A stretch of 64,000 bases of DNA from Phocaeicola_A sp963652075. Its GTDB lineage: Bacteria; Bacteroidota; Bacteroidia; Bacteroidales; Bacteroidaceae. The translations under genes were made by a program, and so were the position numbers. The notes below the pieces were generated by a model that did not search any database, was not told the DNA's origin, and saw only the letters and a list, made by a program, of their open reading frames with translations. Position 1 is the stretch's first letter; every line of letters starts with the position of its first letter. The DNA lies in assembly GCA_963652075.1 (NCBI GenBank), contig CAVJRQ010000033.1, positions 1 through 64,000 on the forward strand, written 5' to 3'. Positions 61,685 to 64,000 of this stretch are shown here, in pieces.

Positions 61685-62521
61685 TTATTCTTGTGTCTGT
61701 TCAGAGGCCGTCTGCTCCTCGATGCGGTGGTTGATGAACTGTATCTTACGGTTAGCCTCAGCCTGTTGCCGCTTGATTTCCTGGATGGCGGAGAGCACCT
61801 GCGCCAGTTGGAACACCTTGGCGATGGCCTGTTTGTCGGCGGCGGACATCGTCAGCTTGTGCGTGCGGTCGCCCACAAACTCCAACCGGATGGTCTGGGA
61901 GGGATTCTGTGCGATGAAGGCGGCCAAGCCTCCGTCCTGCCCCATCGGATAATCGGCCTTCTCTATCTTCCAACCCAAGTCGGTCGTCTCATAGACATCG
62001 GTGGAGGCAGGGGTCTCTATCGTCACCTCGCCTGAGTACGCCTTGACGGCTTTGTGGTGTATCCATGCGGAGCCGCAATAGATGGAGGTCAACGTCAGTT
62101 TGCCCTCCTCGCTCACCTGTGCCCGCAAGAAAGTCCGGTTGATGTTCTTCTCGGTAATCTGCGAGGGGGCGAAGTAGTTGCCGATTTCCTGATAGGCCGT
62201 GTCTTTCTCCAGCACATACTGGCTGCGCATCTCCTGGAACTTCGCCTGTTTTTGCTGCATCATGCTGTCGAGGAACGCCAGCGACCGCTTCTGCTCGTCG
62301 AGCTCCACCTTCTGCATCAGCCGCACCCCGTTGCGGCGTGCCTCTATCGCTTTCGGGTAGACCATCCGTATGCTGTCAATCCACTGTTTGGCCACGTTGT
62401 AGTTGCCGCTCTTCCACGACTGCTCCGCCTGCGTGAGGAAGGCGTTGGCCTTCTCCTCGTCCGCATTTCCGCAGGCAAACAGCGCACAGGCTATGCCCAC
62501 CATTATCAGCGTCTTTTTCAT
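61685..62521 (-). CDS. Hypothetical coiled-coil lipoprotein
   Basis: A 278-residue lipoprotein with Cys17 (ALFAC) followed by GNADEEKA. Residues about 20-110 are helical and coil-like (LTQAEQSWKSGNYNVAKQWIDSIR, one TPR-like unit, then SMMQQKQAKFQEMRSQYVLEKD). A beta-rich middle follows (LTLTSIYCGSAWIHHKAV, SGEVTIETPASTDVYE), then a Gln/Glu-rich helix at the end. I do not recognise a family. Start 62521 is set by the lipoprotein signal and by the promoter at 62555-62585. Confidence 0.75.
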   Translation of the reverse strand: MKKTLIMVGIACALFACGNADEEKANAFLTQAEQSWKSGNYNVAKQWIDSIRMVYPKAIEARRNGVRLMQKVELDEQKRSLAFLDSMMQQKQAKFQEMRSQYVLEKDTAYQEIGNYFAPSQITEKNINRTFLRAQVSEEGKLTLTSIYCGSAWIHHKAVKAYSGEVTIETPASTDVYETTDLGWKIEKADYPMGQDGGLAAFIAQNPSQTIRLEFVGDRTHKLTMSAADKQAIAKVFQLAQVLSAIQEIKRQQAEANRKIQFINHRIEEQTASEQTQE

Positions 62522-62554
62522 TGGTATCATCTGTTGATTCGTTATTCGTCGCCA

Positions 62555-62585
62555 CAAAATTACAACTTTCTCCGTTCGTGGCAAA
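62555..62585 (-). promoter_or_regulatory. Promoter of lipoprotein-GH43 operon
   Basis: The minus strand reads TTTG (62582-62585), 19-bp spacer, TAATTTTG (62555-62562), 34 bp before the start at 62521. Confidence 0.65.
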
Positions 62586-62590
62586 ATAAA

Positions 62591-62632
62591 GGGTGCCATA
62601 AGAACAAGAGAGAGAAGGAACTTATGGCACCC
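62591..62632 (-). terminator. Terminator behind edge SusD gene
   Basis: GGGTGCCATAAG (62591-62602) pairs with CTTATGGCACCC (62621-62632); on the minus strand the stem is followed by TTTATTTT. It separates the SusD operon from the lipoprotein-GH43 operon. Confidence 0.8.
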
Positions 62633-62701
62633 GAAAATAGAGACTTAGGTTCTATTTCTTTTAATCTTCGATGAGCTTTTGACAGTGTTTACCGAAATGG
62701 T

Positions 62702-64000
62702 TTATTCCTGATAACCGGTGTTTTGCTGTAACTTGCCGTATGAGATGCGAATTTCATAGTCAGGTATGGGCAGATTCCACTTGCTCTTGTCTACCGCACC
62801 GAGCGTCTTGTCTCCCAACAGGTTGTCCGTACGCATCAAATCCCAACGGTAATGTCCCTCGTAAGCCAACTCCATGTTGCGCTCCTTCAGCAACGCTCTG
62901 AGAAAAGCCTCCGTGGTAGAGAAGTCCGACGTTGTATAGAGCGCGGGCTTTTGTCCAGCGGGATAAGCGCGTTGATGTACCTCGTTCAGCTGCTGCACCG
63001 CTTCGGCGGATACCGAGCCGGAGGTTCTGACAAGCGTCTCCGCATAGGTCAGTTTCATTTCCGCCATGCGGATGAAAAGGACATCGTCATATCCGCTATA
63101 CTTCATCGTGGTCTGGTCTGCGACGTAGTCACTCTTTGAGCCTTGCCAGATGAGGTAGGTGCTTCTCACGTCATTCTCGTCGTACAAGTCCTTCATCGTG
63201 GCGGGTACATAGTAGCTCTGCTTCCGGTAGTAGCTCAGTCCGTTCGGATAGTTGTCGGTGTAGAGACGACTTGCCTCAAAGAAGATGAGTTCATTGCTTC
63301 GGGTCGTCGGGTCGGGATAGGTGTTGCCCTGCGCCGACTCATTGGTCGGGAAGAGAGCCGTACTGTATTCCGTGCTGGATGTCGAGAATCCGTAGCCCTG
63401 GGTATCCAGTACTTCCTTGGCATAGTCACGTGCCTTCGCCAGGTCATCTTGATTATTGGTGTATGTGCCCCTATAGAGATAGATGCGGCTAAGCAAAGCC
63501 TTGGCTACCGTTTTGTTGGCACGTACCCTGTTGGCAATAGAGGGAACCTCGTCCGACAAGTCCGGCAAAGCCTCTGTTTCCAAATCCTTCAGTATAAAGT
63601 TCCAGCAGTCGGCATTGGTTGAGCGGGAAGCGATATCATCGGGGTTATACCCATTGTATGCGTCCGTCCGAAGTATGATGCCCTCTTTGTCGTTCGCTCC
63701 CAGCAAGGCCTGGTCTCCGTAGAGGCAAAGCAGCTGGAAGTTGACGTAGGAGCGGATGAATTTCGCCTCAGCGATGTACTGCCGTTCCATCGTTTCGTCA
63801 AACTGTCCGAACTCCGTGATTTTGTTGATGATGTTGTTGGCGTAGTCGATGGCATTGTACCCCCACGACCACATGCTTGTAAGCAACCCGTCGTGCTCGG
63901 AAGAGGTGTACGTACTGGTCTGCACGGCAACGAGACCCGTGGAAGAGGGTCGGATGGCCAGGTTATCCGTAGTCAGGTCGCCCATCAACAGGGTGTAACC
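62702..64000 (-). CDS. SusD/RagB-family protein, N-terminus beyond window
   Basis: The frame runs open to the window edge (GYTLLMGDLTTDNL at the far end), so the signal peptide and start lie past 64000; 432 codons are visible. SusD marks: KFIRSYVNFQLLCLYGDQALL, VAKALLSRIYLYRGTYTNNQDDLAKARDYAKEVL, DVLFIRMAEMKLTYAETLVRTSG and ERNMELAYEGHYRWDLMRTDNLLG. A SusC partner should lie just outside the window on the right. The terminator at 62591-62632 marks the end of that operon. Confidence 0.92.
   Translation of the reverse strand, partial: GYTLLMGDLTTDNLAIRPSSTGLVAVQTSTYTSSEHDGLLTSMWSWGYNAIDYANNIINKITEFGQFDETMERQYIAEAKFIRSYVNFQLLCLYGDQALLGANDKEGIILRTDAYNGYNPDDIASRSTNADCWNFILKDLETEALPDLSDEVPSIANRVRANKTVAKALLSRIYLYRGTYTNNQDDLAKARDYAKEVLDTQGYGFSTSSTEYSTALFPTNESAQGNTYPDPTTRSNELIFFEASRLYTDNYPNGLSYYRKQSYYVPATMKDLYDENDVRSTYLIWQGSKSDYVADQTTMKYSGYDDVLFIRMAEMKLTYAETLVRTSGSVSAEAVQQLNEVHQRAYPAGQKPALYTTSDFSTTEAFLRALLKERNMELAYEGHYRWDLMRTDNLLGDKTLGAVDKSKWNLPIPDYEIRISYGKLQQNTGYQE

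Noticed and set aside
1..64000. tRNA or rRNA genes
   Set aside because: I saw no cloverleaf-compatible intergenic sequence or rRNA signature; a covariance search would be needed to exclude small RNAs.

Overview
This window reads as chromosome of a gut-type Bacteroidales (Bacteroides/Phocaeicola-like). The evidence is four SusC/SusD-type outer-membrane systems (three SusC/SusD pairs plus one SusD cut by the right edge), a UpxY-type capsule antiterminator, fused SecDF, HU, a tricorn-like protease, many Cys+acidic lipoprotein signals, and repeated use of the Bacteroides promoter form TTTG-N19-21-TAnnTTTG. Gene order and family calls come from reading the translations; no database search was possible.

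Layout. (1) 1-2.4 kb: the worn-down remains of a polysaccharide locus on the minus strand: upxY, a broken WecA/MraY-family fragment, a probable IS remnant, an intact initiating sugar-phosphate transferase and an internally deleted HU/DUF4469-type protein. (2) 2.4-3.1 kb: a gene-free region holding two 25-bp inverted repeats (23/25 identical) around 290 bp that contains a consensus promoter pointing at upxY. It looks like an invertible promoter shared between upxY and the divergent SusC operon. (3) 3.1-14.1 kb: a seven-gene plus-strand operon: SusC with STN domain, SusD, DUF4843 lipoprotein, PKD-like lipoprotein and three thioredoxin-fold proteins, the last fused to a DsbD-alpha-like domain. 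(4) 14.2-31 kb: housekeeping and assorted genes: orphan HigA-like regulator, secDF, an exo/endonuclease-phosphatase plus two rhomboids, HU, argS, tricorn-like S41 protease, SulP transporter and a DUF4143 ATPase. Upstream of that ATPase lies an array of 12-bp palindromes at an exact 22-bp pitch. (5) 30-40.3 kb: a second locus with nearly the same gene order as region 3 (thioredoxin, PKD-like, DUF4843, SusD, SusC), but controlled by an ECF sigma/FecR pair; then rnhB. (6) 41-50.5 kb: AAA/PD-(D/E)XK protein, a simpler SusC/SusD pair with a G8 tract in the signal-peptide codons, and a K+/H+ antiporter with a small membrane partner. (7) 50.6-64 kb: GDP-fucose synthesis (gmd, fcl), GH2 enzyme, His-rich CobW GTPase, zinc metalloprotease, ruvA, GH43-like lipoprotein, coiled-coil lipoprotein and a SusD gene cut by the window edge.

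How it fits together. The SusC/SusD operons import nutrients across the outer membrane. Two of them carry extra surface lipoproteins and periplasmic thiol-redox proteins, so their cargo may contain or need handling of disulfides (inference). One is wired to a sigma/anti-sigma pair, the other apparently to DNA inversion that would trade it off against the capsule-type locus. The most novel-looking elements are this shared switch, the two 22-bp-pitch palindrome arrays (29.7 kb and 57.2 kb), and a pair of mutually exclusive perfect hairpins at 57.07-57.12 kb.
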